From assembly GCA_947478745.1 (NCBI GenBank), contig CANJXE010000003.1, positions 1 to 44,320 on the forward strand: 44,320 nucleotides of DNA. Direction: 5' to 3'. The position numbers and the translations under genes were made by a program. This stretch comes from Actinomycetota bacterium (GTDB lineage Bacteria; Actinomycetota; Thermoleophilia; Gaiellales; F1-60-MAGs149). The notes beneath the pieces were generated by a model, which was not told the origin of the DNA, did no database searches, and saw only the letters and a program-made list of their open reading frames with translations. Numbering within the stretch: position 1 is the stretch's first letter; each line of letters opens with the position of its first letter. Positions 8,329 through 17,693 of this stretch are shown here, piece after piece.

Positions 8329-9512
8329 GTCGTGTACTCCGCGTTGAGCTCGACGTACAGCTTGGAGAGATCAGAGGCCCAGATGACGGCACGTCCGTCG
8401 CCGAGGCCGAGGTCAATTGCGATCTCGACGGTCGCCTCGGCAGCGGCGGCATCGACCAGCGCCTGCTCCACGCCCTCGACCGCGGCGCCGTCACGGCAGA
8501 GCAGGTGCCCGCCGATCGCGATCGCAATCCGGTCGGCGTCGATGCGCTCGCCCGTCACCCCGAGCGCCGCGATGATGCGACCCCAGTTCGGATCCCCGCC
8601 GTTGAGCGCGCACCGCACGAGCTGCGCCTCGCCGACGGCGTAGGCGATGGCACGAGCTGCGCGATCGTCCTCGGCGCCGGTGATCTCCCAGCGTGCGATG
8701 CGGTGCGCTCCCTCGCCGTCCCGGACGATCTGGAGCGCGAGGTCCTCGCAGACAGCGCGTACGGCAGCGGCGACCAGCTGGAGACCCTCGGCGTCGAGGG
8801 CGCCCTCCACCACCCCGCTCGCGAGCAGCGCGACGGTGTCCGAGGTCGAGGTGCAGCCATCGACGGTGATGCAGTTGAAGGTGGCATCGACGGCCGCGCG
8901 CAGGAGCTCGTCGGCCTGGGTGGCGCTCAGCGGCGCGTCCGTGGTGATGACCGCGATCATCGTGCCGAGGTCGGGGCGGATCATGCCGGCGCCCTTGGCG
9001 ATGCCACCGACGCGGATCGCGCCGAGCGAAGTCCGGACGTCGCACTGCGCCAGCTTCGGGGCGGCATCCGTCGTGGTGATCGCCAGCGCGGCGTCGTCAC
9101 CGCCGTCGTCGGCGAGCGCCGCGAGGGCCAGCCCGATGCCGGACTCGACCTTGTCCATCGGAAGCGGCACGCCGATCACGCCCGTCGAGGCGACCAGGAC
9201 CTGCGCGGCCGGGCAGTCGAGACCGGCGGCGACGAGGGCGACCATCCGCTCGGCGTCGCGCATCCCGCGCTCTCCGGTGGCGGCATTGGCGTTGCCGCTC
9301 TGCACGATGATCGCACGGATCTCGCCGTTGGCGATGTGGGTCCGCGAGACCATGACGGGCGGCGCGGCGGTCGCGCTGCGCGTGAAGACGGCCGCGGCCG
9401 GCACCGCGCGTTCGGCGACGATCAGCGCCACGTCGGGGCGACCCGAGGCCTTGATGCCGGCGGTGACACCGGCCGCGCGGAAGCCGCGGGGATAGAGCAC
9501 GCCTACGGCCAC
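8325..9512 (-). CDS. argJ: Glutamate N-acetyltransferase / amino-acid acetyltransferase
   Basis: PRGFRAAGVTAGIKASGRPDVALIVAE...ASTGVIGVPLPMDK (ATGV(I)G cleavage-site motif)...GDPNWGRIIAALG. Confidence 0.95.
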   Translation of the reverse strand: MAVGVLYPRGFRAAGVTAGIKASGRPDVALIVAERAVPAAAVFTRSATAAPPVMVSRTHIANGEIRAIIVQSGNANAATGERGMRDAERMVALVAAGLDCPAAQVLVASTGVIGVPLPMDKVESGIGLALAALADDGGDDAALAITTTDAAPKLAQCDVRTSLGAIRVGGIAKGAGMIRPDLGTMIAVITTDAPLSATQADELLRAAVDATFNCITVDGCTSTSDTVALLASGVVEGALDAEGLQLVAAAVRAVCEDLALQIVRDGEGAHRIARWEITGAEDDRAARAIAYAVGEAQLVRCALNGGDPNWGRIIAALGVTGERIDADRIAIAIGGHLLCRDGAAVEGVEQALVDAAAAEATVEIAIDLGLGDGRAVIWASDLSKLYVELNAEYTT

Positions 9513-10459
9513 AGACCCCGCACCGCCAGCCCGGCCGTCTCCTCGACGCCGAGCATGATGTTGGCATTCTGAATGGCCTGGCCTGCGGCGCCCTTGACGA
9601 GGTTGTCCAGCGCTGAGGCGATCACCACGGTGCCCGTCCGGTCATCGGCCCAGACGTTGAGCCAGCAGACGTTGGAGCCTGCGAGCTTCTGCGGCGCGGG
9701 ATGGCCGCCGAGCTGCACGAAGGGCTCATCCGCATAGCGCTGCGTGTAGAGGTCGTCGAGGTCGGCCTGATCGAGCGTGCTGACGGTGCGGACCTGCGCG
9801 GTCACCAGCAATCCGCGGCTCGTCGGCAGCAGGTGCGGGACGAACGTGGCCAGCTGCGGAGCGCCGGCGAGGGACCCGAGCTCCTGCTCGATCTCCGCGA
9901 GGTGGCGATGGCCGGTGACGGCGTAGGGCGTGATCCCGTTGTACAGCTCGGGCAGGTGGGTCTTGTCCGTCGGCGTGCGCCCGGCACCCGTGACGCCGGA
10001 CTTGCCGTCGAGGTGCACCGGTCCGTCGATCAGCCCGGCCTCCGCCAGCGGCGCTACGCCGAGGATCGCCGCGGTCGCGTAGCACCCGGGATTGGCCACC
10101 GCACGGGCCACGCGCACGCTCTGGCGGTGGAGCTCCGGCAGGCCGTAGGTCCAGCCGTCGACGCGGAAGTCCGAGCCGAGGTCCACGACCTGCGTCCCGA
10201 GCTCCAGCAGGCGCTCGCCCAGGCTGCGCGACTCGCCGTGCGGGAGCGCGAGGAACACGACGTCGCACTCGCTGAGCGCGTCGGCGTCGATATCGTCGAA
10301 GCCCTCGCTCCGCGCTTGGAGCACCGCGGGCCGCAGCGACGGGTGCGCCGTGAGGATGCGGATCAGCTCCTGCCCGGCATACCCGGATGCGCCCACGACT
10401 CCGGCGGTGAGCGGCCGGGTGTCGGGCTCGTTCGGGGTCGGTGCGGTCGTGTACTGCAT
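9503..10459 (-). CDS. argC: N-acetyl-gamma-glutamyl-phosphate reductase
   Basis: TAGVVGASGYAGQELIRILTAHPSL...VFLALPHGES...VANPGCYATAAILGVAPLAEAG...SGVTGAGRTP. Confidence 0.95.
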   Translation of the reverse strand: MQYTTAPTPNEPDTRPLTAGVVGASGYAGQELIRILTAHPSLRPAVLQARSEGFDDIDADALSECDVVFLALPHGESRSLGERLLELGTQVVDLGSDFRVDGWTYGLPELHRQSVRVARAVANPGCYATAAILGVAPLAEAGLIDGPVHLDGKSGVTGAGRTPTDKTHLPELYNGITPYAVTGHRHLAEIEQELGSLAGAPQLATFVPHLLPTSRGLLVTAQVRTVSTLDQADLDDLYTQRYADEPFVQLGGHPAPQKLAGSNVCWLNVWADDRTGTVVIASALDNLVKGAAGQAIQNANIMLGVEETAGLAVRGLWP

Positions 10460-10509
10460 GAGGGAATCTGGAGTCTCGCACAGGCCCGGCAACAGCCAGG
10501 CCAGCGCCT

Positions 10510-11523
10510 CTAGCGACGGCGCTTGCCGCGGCTGCGCTGGTTCATGTGCATGCGCTGCAGCACCTCGAACTCGTCGAGGGAGCGTCCGGAACCGACCGCC
10601 ACGCACGTCAGCGGCGACTCGGCCACCTGCACCGGCATCTGCGTCTCGGCGCGGACGCGCTCGTCGATGCGCGTCAGCAGCGCTCCGCCGCCGGCGAGCA
10701 CGATGCCCTTGTCCATGATGTCGGCCGCGAGCTCCGGCGGCGTCTGGTCGAGCGTCGACTTGATGGCACCGATGATCTCGATCAACGGCTCCTCCAGCGC
10801 ACTGCGCACCTCGATGGACGTCAGCAGGATGGTCTTGGGAAGGCCGGTCACGAGGTCGCGCCCGCGCACCTCGCACGTCGCGTCCTCGTCGGCGCGCGGA
10901 TACGCGCTGCCGATCTCGATCTTGACCTGCTCTGCGGTCTGCGTGCCGATCAGCAGCTTGTGGGCCCGCTGGACGTACTTGACGATGGCATCGTCGAGCT
11001 CGTCGCCGCCAACGCGAATCGACTGGGCCACGACGATGCCGCCCAGCGAGATGACGGCCACCTCGGTGGTACCGCCGCCGATGTCGACGATCATGTTGCC
11101 GGAGGGCTCGGAGACGGGGAGTCCGGCGCCGATCGCGGCGGCCATGGGCTCTTCGATCAGGTAGGCGACGCGGGCACCGGCGGACAGGGCCGCCTCCTCC
11201 ACCGCGCGCCGCTCGACACCGGTCACGCCCGACGGGACGCAGACGACGACGCGGGGATGCGCCCAGCGGTTCTGGTGCACCTTCTGGATGAAGTGGCGGA
11301 GCATCTCCTCCGTCACCTCGAAGTCGGCGATGACGCCGTCCTTGAGCGGGCGAATGGCAGTGATCGACGCTGGCGTGCGACCGAGCATGCGCTTGGCCTC
11401 GATGCCGACGGCGAGCACGGTGCGCGTCATCTGGTCGAGCGCGACCACCGACGGCTCGGAGAGCACGATGCCGCGGCCGCGCACGTAGACGAGCGTGTTC
11501 GCAGTGCCGAGATCGACAGCCAT
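10510..11523 (-). CDS. mreB: Rod-shape determining protein MreB (annotated ATG probably not the true start; see findings)
   Basis: [30 protein letters not shown]...[20 protein letters not shown]...[17 protein letters not shown]. Confidence 0.93.
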   Translation of the reverse strand: MAVDLGTANTLVYVRGRGIVLSEPSVVALDQMTRTVLAVGIEAKRMLGRTPASITAIRPLKDGVIADFEVTEEMLRHFIQKVHQNRWAHPRVVVCVPSGVTGVERRAVEEAALSAGARVAYLIEEPMAAAIGAGLPVSEPSGNMIVDIGGGTTEVAVISLGGIVVAQSIRVGGDELDDAIVKYVQRAHKLLIGTQTAEQVKIEIGSAYPRADEDATCEVRGRDLVTGLPKTILLTSIEVRSALEEPLIEIIGAIKSTLDQTPPELAADIMDKGIVLAGGGALLTRIDERVRAETQMPVQVAESPLTCVAVGSGRSLDEFEVLQRMHMNQRSRGKRRR

Positions 11524-11610
11524 GTCGCGACTGCCGAATCCGAAGGTCCAGTTCCTGATGCCGATTGGGAGCTCCCTTGCGGCAGGATCTGCCGCTTCAG
11601 GTCACGGATT

Positions 11611-12201
11611 CTACGCCCGATCCGCATTCCCTCCCGCGACCACGAGGCTGATTCCCTCGGCGGCGAGCAGCTGGCCGAGCAGCGCGACCGGCAGGCCGAC
11701 GACGTTGGCGTAATCGCCGACGACCGACGCGACGAGCGCGGCACCGGTCTCCTGGATGGCGTACCCACCGGCCCGCCCCCTCCACTCTCCGCGCTTCACG
11801 TAGGCATCGAGCTCGTCGTCGTCGAGCGCGATCAGGCGCACGCGGGTCTCTGCGACAAGGACGCGCTCCTGCGCCCCGATCAGGGCGATGCCCGACAGGA
11901 CGCGGTGCTCGCGCCCGGCTAGGTGCGCGAGCATCGCCCGCGCTGCGGTGGCGTCGGCCGGCTGGCCCAGCACCTCGCCTCCGTCGACGACCACCTCCGT
12001 ATCGACACCGAGGACGGGGCGATCGGTCGTGCGCTGCGCGACGGATCGCGCCTTGCCCAGCGCGCGCTCCTGCACCACCTCCTCCGGCGTTCCCGGGATC
12101 GGCACCTCGTCGTAGTCAGGCCGCTCGATGCGAAAGGCAACGCCCAGCGCGGTCAGGATCGCCCGGCGCTGGGGCGAGGTCGATGCGAGGACGAGGTCCA
12201 C
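11611..12201 (-). CDS. maf: Maf-like nucleotide pyrophosphatase (GTG start)
   Basis: LVLASTSPQRRAILTALGVAFRIERPDYDE...VLGVDTEVVVDGGEVLGQPADATAARAMLAHLAGREHRVLSGIALI. Confidence 0.92.
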   Translation of the reverse strand: MDLVLASTSPQRRAILTALGVAFRIERPDYDEVPIPGTPEEVVQERALGKARSVAQRTTDRPVLGVDTEVVVDGGEVLGQPADATAARAMLAHLAGREHRVLSGIALIGAQERVLVAETRVRLIALDDDELDAYVKRGEWRGRAGGYAIQETGAALVASVVGDYANVVGLPVALLGQLLAAEGISLVVAGGNADRA

Positions 12202-12219
12202 GCCCGGAGTATCGGTGAT

Positions 12220-13119
12220 CTACAGCTCGAGGCCGTGCGACGCGACGTGCTCGGCGAAGCCAACGGGCGTGAACCCGAACTCCTGCTGCACCCCGTCGAG
12301 GCTCGCCGCGACGTTGTCGTTCTCGAGCAGCTCGACCGCGGCCGGCGTGACCGGCGGGTTCGGCAGCACCTGCAGCAGCTTGGCCTGCAGCTTGACGATG
12401 CCCATCGGCGCGTGGACCTTGCGGACCTTGGGCTTGCCCATGCCGCGGCCGATGATGTCGAGGATGTCGTCGTACTCCAGCGCCTCGACGCCGCCGAGCT
12501 CGATGTAGCGCCCGAGGCGGGAGTCGCCGTTCAGGCAGTCCTGCGCCGCGCGGCACACGTCGTCGACGTGGATCATCTGGATGCGCGTCTTGCCGTTGCC
12601 CGCGACGGGCACGATCGGGCCCTTGACGAGACCGGCCATGGCGGCGATGAAGGGCGCGTGCGGACCGAACTGGACGGACGGCTGCAGGATCGTCCACGGG
12701 ACGCCAGCGGCCTTGAGGCCCTCCTCGCCGCGGCGACGCCCGGCGAGGTACGGACCCGGCTTGGAGCCGCCGCTGTCGATGCCTCCGAAGTGGATGATGC
12801 GCCCCGCGCCGGCAGCGGTGGCCGCCTCGGCGAGGGCGATGATGCCGTCGGCGTTGATCAGGTCGTAGCCGCCTGCAGGGGCCTTCTTCTCACCGGTGAT
12901 CGCCGCGCAGGAGATCACGGCCGACACGCCCTCGCAGGCGCGCCGCAGCGATTCGGGATCGCCGAGGTCGCCGACGACGAGCTCGGCGCCGGGGGCGACC
13001 GTCGCGTCGGGGCGACGCGCCATGGCGCGCACGGACAACCCGGCGCTGGTGAGCCGTCGGGCGAGGCGTCCACCGATGAAGCCGGTGGCGCCGGTGATGA
13101 GGATCGGGCCGTCAGTCAT
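12220..13119 (-). CDS. NAD(P)-binding Rossmann protein (NDUFA9/NmrA-type extended SDR)
   Basis: ILITGATGFIGGRLARRLTSAGLSVRAMARRP...GRIIHFGGIDSGGSKPGPYLAGRRRGEEGLKAAGVPWTILQPSVQFGP. Confidence 0.85.
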   Translation of the reverse strand: MTDGPILITGATGFIGGRLARRLTSAGLSVRAMARRPDATVAPGAELVVGDLGDPESLRRACEGVSAVISCAAITGEKKAPAGGYDLINADGIIALAEAATAAGAGRIIHFGGIDSGGSKPGPYLAGRRRGEEGLKAAGVPWTILQPSVQFGPHAPFIAAMAGLVKGPIVPVAGNGKTRIQMIHVDDVCRAAQDCLNGDSRLGRYIELGGVEALEYDDILDIIGRGMGKPKVRKVHAPMGIVKLQAKLLQVLPNPPVTPAAVELLENDNVAASLDGVQQEFGFTPVGFAEHVASHGLEL

Positions 13120-13123
13120 GGGC

Positions 13124-13690
13124 TTACTGTGCCACGTTCGGTCGTGCGTCCGCGGCGACCGAGCTGGTCGCGAGGCGGCGCATGCCGAGCAGGGCACGGC
13201 TCTTGACGGTGCCGAGCGGCGTGTTCGTGCGCTCGGCGATCTCCGGGTACGTGAGGTCGCCGTAGAAGGCCAGGGCAAGCGTCTCGCGCTGGGCGTCGGG
13301 CAGCTCCTTGAGCGCTTCGGTGAAGTCCATGCGATCGACGAGCTCGTTGTCGTGGGAGTCCTGCGTGATCTCGCGACCCTCGTGCTGGGCGAGCGGCGGG
13401 CGAACCGCGGCGCGGCGCGTCCAGTCGACGGCACGGCGCGCGGTGATCGTGCGCAGCCAAGCGGCGACGGGAGCGACCTTGGGGTCGTAGCGCTCGGCGC
13501 TGCGCCAGGCGTCCAGGAAGATCTCCTGCGTCAGCTCATCGGCGCGGTCCATGTCGCCGGTGCGGCGACGAGCGTAGGCGCGAACCACGGCGAAGTAGCG
13601 CTTGTAGAGCTCCGCGTATGCGTCCATGTCGCCCTTGGCCGTGCGGGCCACGAGCGATTCGTCTGTGTCGGTGGGGCGGATCAGTGCCAT
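13124..13690 (-). CDS. ECF-type sigma-70 family RNA polymerase sigma factor
   Basis: DMDAYAELYKRYFAVVRAYARRRTGDMDRADELTQEIFLDAWRSAERYDPKVAPVAAWLRTI...LKELPDAQRETLALAFYGDLTYPEIAERTNTPLGTVKSRALLGMRRL (regions 2 and 4). Confidence 0.93.
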   Translation of the reverse strand: MALIRPTDTDESLVARTAKGDMDAYAELYKRYFAVVRAYARRRTGDMDRADELTQEIFLDAWRSAERYDPKVAPVAAWLRTITARRAVDWTRRAAVRPPLAQHEGREITQDSHDNELVDRMDFTEALKELPDAQRETLALAFYGDLTYPEIAERTNTPLGTVKSRALLGMRRLATSSVAADARPNVAQ

Positions 13691-13724
13691 GAGGAGATTC
13701 CCTTTCAGCCTGTCGGTAGATCTA

Positions 13725-13752
13725 TTTATACACCACTTAGTCGGGAATACAA
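13725..13752 (-). promoter_or_regulatory. Sigma70-like promoter for the ECF sigma gene
   Basis: Minus-strand TTGTAT (13752-13747), 16-nt spacer, TATAAA (13730-13725), ~28-nt leader to ATG 13690. Confidence 0.55.
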
Positions 13753-13853
13753 GTAGTTCGTGACTAAAAGATGGATATATCTCTGCCGGCTGGCGTGTCG
13801 AACCCCTCCACACGCGTACACTTCGGCTCCAGCACGGCGTTTGCGTCGTCCCC

Positions 13854-13924
13854 GCGGGTATAGCTCAGTGGTAGAGCAGCAGCCTTCCAAGCTGAATATG
13901 CGAGTTCGATTCTCGCTACCCGCT
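13854..13924 (+). tRNA. tRNA-Gly, anticodon TCC
   Basis: GCGGGTA-TA-GCTCAGTGGTAGAGC-A-GCAGC CTTCCAA GCTGA-ATAT-GCGAGTTCGATTCTCGC-TACCCGC-T; perfect 7-bp acceptor and 5-bp T stem; CCA not encoded. Confidence 0.95.
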
Positions 13925-13977
13925 CTTTGCGGCCGACTACGCGGCGGTCCGCCCCGCCCGGGTCTAGCGTCGGCGGC

Positions 13978-15285
13978 ATGGCAGGTGGCTGGCAGACGCT
14001 GACGGGGTTCCGCGACCGAGCCGATGCCGGGCGAGCGCTCGCCGCCTCCTGCCGCGACGCCGATCTGCCGCTCCCCGTGGTGCTGGCACTGCCGCGCGGC
14101 GGCGTCCCCGTCGCGGCGCCCGTCGCCGAGATGCTCGGCGCCCCGCTCGACGTGCTGCCGGTGCGCAAGATCGGCTGCCCGGGCAACCCGGAGTTCGGCA
14201 TCGGCGCCCTCGCCGAGGGTGGCGGGCTCTACCTCGATGAGGAGTCCGTCGAGCGACTCGCCCTCTCGCGCATCGAGGTGCAGGGCGCGATCGACCATGC
14301 GACACGCGAGCTCGACGCGGCGATCCGCCGGTTTCGGACGGGGCGGCCGCCGGTCGCCCTTGACGGCCGCACCGCGGTGATCGTCGATGACGGCATCGCG
14401 ACGGGCGGCACGGTGCGCGCCGCGATCCGCGCCGCCCGCGGCCGGGGCGCGGCGTCGGTGGCTGTGGCCACGCCGGTCGGCGCACCGGACACCGTGCAAC
14501 GGCTGCGCAGTGAGGCCGACGTCGTCATCACCCTGCTCGAGCCGCTCGACATGGGAGCGATCGGCTGGTTCTACGAGCGCTTCTCCCCCGTTTCCGACGA
14601 CGAGGTCATCGCCTTGCTCGACCGTGGCCGTCCGGCCGTGCCGGCCCGCGAGGTGCTGATCCCGACGACCGATGGCGAGCAGCTGATCGGGGACCTCGAG
14701 GCGCCGCGACGCACCATCGGCCTCGTCATCTTCGCCCACGGCAGCGGCAGCAGCCGTCGCAGCCCACGCAACCGAGCCGTGGCCGCCCGGTTGCGCGAGT
14801 CCGGCTTGGCGACGCTGCTGCTGGATCTCCTGACACCGCTCGAGGGTGAGGATCGCGGCCACGTGTTCGACATCCCGCTGCTGGCGCGACGACTCGGTGA
14901 TGCGATCGCCTGGGCCGACTGCGATGCGGCCACCCGCGGGCTGCCGCTGGGCCTGTTCGGTGCCAGCACGGGCGCGGCCGCGGCGCTGATCGCCGCCGCC
15001 GCCGATCCCGAGCACGTGCGCGCGGTCGTGTCCCGCGGTGGGCGCGTGGACCTGGCCGAAGCCGCGCTGGACACGGTCCGCTGTCCCGTGCTGCTGCTCG
15101 TGGGCGGCGCCGACCACGAGGTCCTGATGCTCAACCGCGAGGCGCGCACGCTGTTGCGCTGCGCGTCCCGGCTGGACGTGATTCCCGGCGCCACGCACCT
15201 GTTCGAGGAGCCAGGCACGCTCGAGGCGGTCGCCGAGCGTGCCGCGGGCTGGTTCGCCGGCCAGCTCGCGCCACCGCCGCAGTAG
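13978..15285 (+). CDS. Phosphoribosyltransferase - alpha/beta hydrolase (dienelactone hydrolase-like) fusion
   Basis: N-term LALPRGGVPVAAPVAEML...AVIVDDGIATGGTVRAAIRAAR (PRPP loop); C-term IGLVIFAHGSGSSRRSPRNRAVAARL...LGLFGASTGAAAALIAAA...GATHLFEEPGTL. Confidence 0.88.
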   Translation: MAGGWQTLTGFRDRADAGRALAASCRDADLPLPVVLALPRGGVPVAAPVAEMLGAPLDVLPVRKIGCPGNPEFGIGALAEGGGLYLDEESVERLALSRIEVQGAIDHATRELDAAIRRFRTGRPPVALDGRTAVIVDDGIATGGTVRAAIRAARGRGAASVAVATPVGAPDTVQRLRSEADVVITLLEPLDMGAIGWFYERFSPVSDDEVIALLDRGRPAVPAREVLIPTTDGEQLIGDLEAPRRTIGLVIFAHGSGSSRRSPRNRAVAARLRESGLATLLLDLLTPLEGEDRGHVFDIPLLARRLGDAIAWADCDAATRGLPLGLFGASTGAAAALIAAAADPEHVRAVVSRGGRVDLAEAALDTVRCPVLLLVGGADHEVLMLNREARTLLRCASRLDVIPGATHLFEEPGTLEAVAERAAGWFAGQLAPPPQ

Positions 15286-15294
15286 AGTCCCGGC

Positions 15295-16218
15295 ATGACC
15301 GCCGACCTCGCAGCCGACCGCATCCGAACCCGCAACGCGATCGGACCGTGGGGCGCCTGGTCCTTCGGGTTCGCCTACGCCCCGGCTGCTGCGATGCGCC
15401 CTGCGGCCCAGGCGATCGAGGCCGCTGGCTATGGCTGCCTCTGGTACCCCGAGACGCTCGACAGCCACGAGGCCTACACCAACGCCGCCACGCTGCTGGC
15501 GGCCACCGAGCGCCTGCACATCGCCACGGGCATCGCCAGCATCTGGTCGCGCGATGCCCGCGCCTCGGTCCAGGCCGCCCGCACGCTGGCCGATGCCTCC
15601 GACGATCGCTTCATCCTCGGCCTCGGCGTCAGCCACCGCCCCCTGATCACCGCCCGCGGGCACGTCTACGAGAAGCCCGTCGCCACGATGCGCGCGTACC
15701 TCGACGCGATGGAGCAGGCCGGTGACGCGGTCCCGCTCGGCGACGACCAGCCGCCAATCCACGTCGTACTCGCTGGCCTGCGCCCGCCGATGCTCCGCCT
15801 CGCCGCGGAGCGCTCGCTCGGCGCGCACCCGTACCTCGTGACCGTCGACCACACGCGCCGCGCCCGCGAGGTGATGGGGCCCGAGGCCCTGCTCCTGGTG
15901 GAGCACAAGGTCGTGCTCGAGACCGATCCCGTCGTCGCCCGTGCACGGGCCCGCGCCGATATCGCCTGGTACCTCGAGGCCGAGCACTACGCCAAGAACC
16001 TCCTGTGGCTGGGTTTCGACGAGGAGGACCTGGCCAACGGCGGCTCCGACCGCCTCGTCGACGAGCTCGTCTTCTGGGGCGACGAGGATGCCATCGCCGC
16101 GCGCCTGCGCGAGCACCACGCCGCGGGCGCCGATCACGTCGCGATCCATCCGGTCCACGACGACGCCGACCCGCTCGGCGTCGAGACCTTCGCGCGCCTC
16201 GCGGCGCACCTGGGCTAG
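15295..16218 (+). CDS. LLM-class (F420-dependent type) oxidoreductase
   Basis: GPWGAWSFGFAYAPAAAMRPAAQAIEAAGYGCLWYPETLDSHEAYTNAATLLAATERLHIATGIASIWSRDARASVQAARTLADASDDRFILGLGVSH. Confidence 0.88.
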   Translation: MTADLAADRIRTRNAIGPWGAWSFGFAYAPAAAMRPAAQAIEAAGYGCLWYPETLDSHEAYTNAATLLAATERLHIATGIASIWSRDARASVQAARTLADASDDRFILGLGVSHRPLITARGHVYEKPVATMRAYLDAMEQAGDAVPLGDDQPPIHVVLAGLRPPMLRLAAERSLGAHPYLVTVDHTRRAREVMGPEALLLVEHKVVLETDPVVARARARADIAWYLEAEHYAKNLLWLGFDEEDLANGGSDRLVDELVFWGDEDAIAARLREHHAAGADHVAIHPVHDDADPLGVETFARLAAHLG

Positions 16219-16862
16219 GTCGTCACGATCGTCAGGCGCCAGGGCGCATCGGCGCGCTCCGGCGACTCGAGCTCGCAGGGGAACCGCTGGCGGATCAGGG
16301 CGGCGAGCGCCTCGACGGTCGCTGGCTGCTCGCCGGACTCCGCGACGTACCGCGCCACCTGGCCACGCGTCTTCTTGGCGTCATGGGAGACGACCGTCCG
16401 CTTGCCCGCCGCCTCGCGCACCACCGCGACGTGCGCCGTGCGCTCGGCCAGCGCGCCGCTGGGGCGCCAGGCCGCCACGTAGGTCGCGGAACGGCAGTCG
16501 AGGATCGCACCCCGTCCCGCCGCCTTGGCCAGCTCGGGCTCGAGCAGCGGCCGCCAGCGCTTGGCGTCGATCTCGCGGCGGTAGGTCGCGATCCGATCGC
16601 CCGGCCGCACGGCGCCGTACTGCGCGGAGATGATCACGAAGCGCCGCTGCACTGCGGCCGGCAGCGACGGCAGGTCGAGGGCCTGGTAGAGCACGCCCGT
16701 GTAGATGTCGCGCGCGAGCCCGGTGGGCGTCTCGCGCAGCACGGGCGTCAGGAGCCGCTCGCGCTCGGCGGTCAACGAGGGGAACGAGAGGCACGAGAGA
16801 TCGAGCGGGCGGCCCTTCGCGGGCTGGGCCTTGCCCTCGCTCGGTGGCAGGAGAAACAGCAC
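16215..16862 (-). CDS. yaaA: YaaA-family (DUF328) peroxide stress protein, GTG start
   Basis: LFLLPPSEGKAQPAKG...YTGVLYQALDL...ISAQYGAVRPGDRIATYR...VVSHDAKKTRGQVARYVAES. Confidence 0.85.
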   Translation of the reverse strand: MLFLLPPSEGKAQPAKGRPLDLSCLSFPSLTAERERLLTPVLRETPTGLARDIYTGVLYQALDLPSLPAAVQRRFVIISAQYGAVRPGDRIATYRREIDAKRWRPLLEPELAKAAGRGAILDCRSATYVAAWRPSGALAERTAHVAVVREAAGKRTVVSHDAKKTRGQVARYVAESGEQPATVEALAALIRQRFPCELESPERADAPWRLTIVTT

Positions 16863-16938
16863 GGGACGATCGTCGCAGGCGGTGCCTCGGGCGCCGGACC
16901 GGCGCGGTCCCCCCACGGGCGGATGCGACACTGCGGCC

Positions 16939-17667
16939 ATGGCCGGCTTCGTCGATGTCCACTCCCACGTCGTGTTCGGCGTCGACGATGGCGCGCACAG
17001 CCTCGACCATGCGGTCGAGCTGCTGACCGAGGCCCGCGACACCGGCACCCGCCTGATCTTCGCGACGCCGCACATCGTCCCGCCGTACCACGGCTGGAAC
17101 GCCTCCCAGCCGCGCATCGCCCGCATTCGCCGCCACTTCGCCGCGCTGCGGGACCGCGCGCCCAGCGGCATCGAGGTGCGTCTCGGCTACGAGGTGACGG
17201 CGCGCCCGCACCGGCTGCGGGCTGGCGACGACATCGCGCGCTTCCGTCTGGAGGGCACGGAGCTCGTGCTGATGGACGGCCCGCAGGCCGCGCCCTGGGT
17301 CGGCGACTCGACGATGGAGCGGCTGGTCCGCCGGATCCGCGCCGAGGGACTCACGCCGATCCTCGCGCATCCCGAGCGGCGGGCCAGCTGGCGGCGCGAG
17401 CCGCCCGACCCCGGCTTCGCCGAGCGCATGAAGGCGGCCGGCGCGCTGCTGCAGGTGGACGCCTCGGGCCTGACGGGCGCCGATGGGCCCAACACCGACG
17501 TCGAGGCTCGCCGCCTCCTGGCCGAGGGCCTGATCGACCTGATCGGCTCCGACGGACACGGCAGCCGCTCACCCGCACGCCTCGATGTGGCCCGCACGAT
17601 GGCCGCCGAGGTGGTCGGCGACGCAGCCGCCACCCGCCTCGTCGACGGCTCCGCCCTCAAGCTCTGA
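16939..17667 (+). CDS. CpsB/CapC-type PHP-domain tyrosine-protein phosphatase-like protein
   Basis: MAGFVDVHSHVVFGVDDGAHSLDHAVELLTEARDTGTRLIFATPHIVPPYHGWN...PILAHPERR...IGSDGHGSRSP. Confidence 0.88.
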   Translation: MAGFVDVHSHVVFGVDDGAHSLDHAVELLTEARDTGTRLIFATPHIVPPYHGWNASQPRIARIRRHFAALRDRAPSGIEVRLGYEVTARPHRLRAGDDIARFRLEGTELVLMDGPQAAPWVGDSTMERLVRRIRAEGLTPILAHPERRASWRREPPDPGFAERMKAAGALLQVDASGLTGADGPNTDVEARRLLAEGLIDLIGSDGHGSRSPARLDVARTMAAEVVGDAAATRLVDGSALKL

Positions 17668-17693
17668 CGACGCCGGGGACTAGAGTGCCTCCC

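Noticed and set aside
13854-13924. tRNA-Gly as an integration (att) site for a mobile element
   Set aside because: No integrase nearby and no repeat of the tRNA 3' end found in the window; flanking genes look like core genes.
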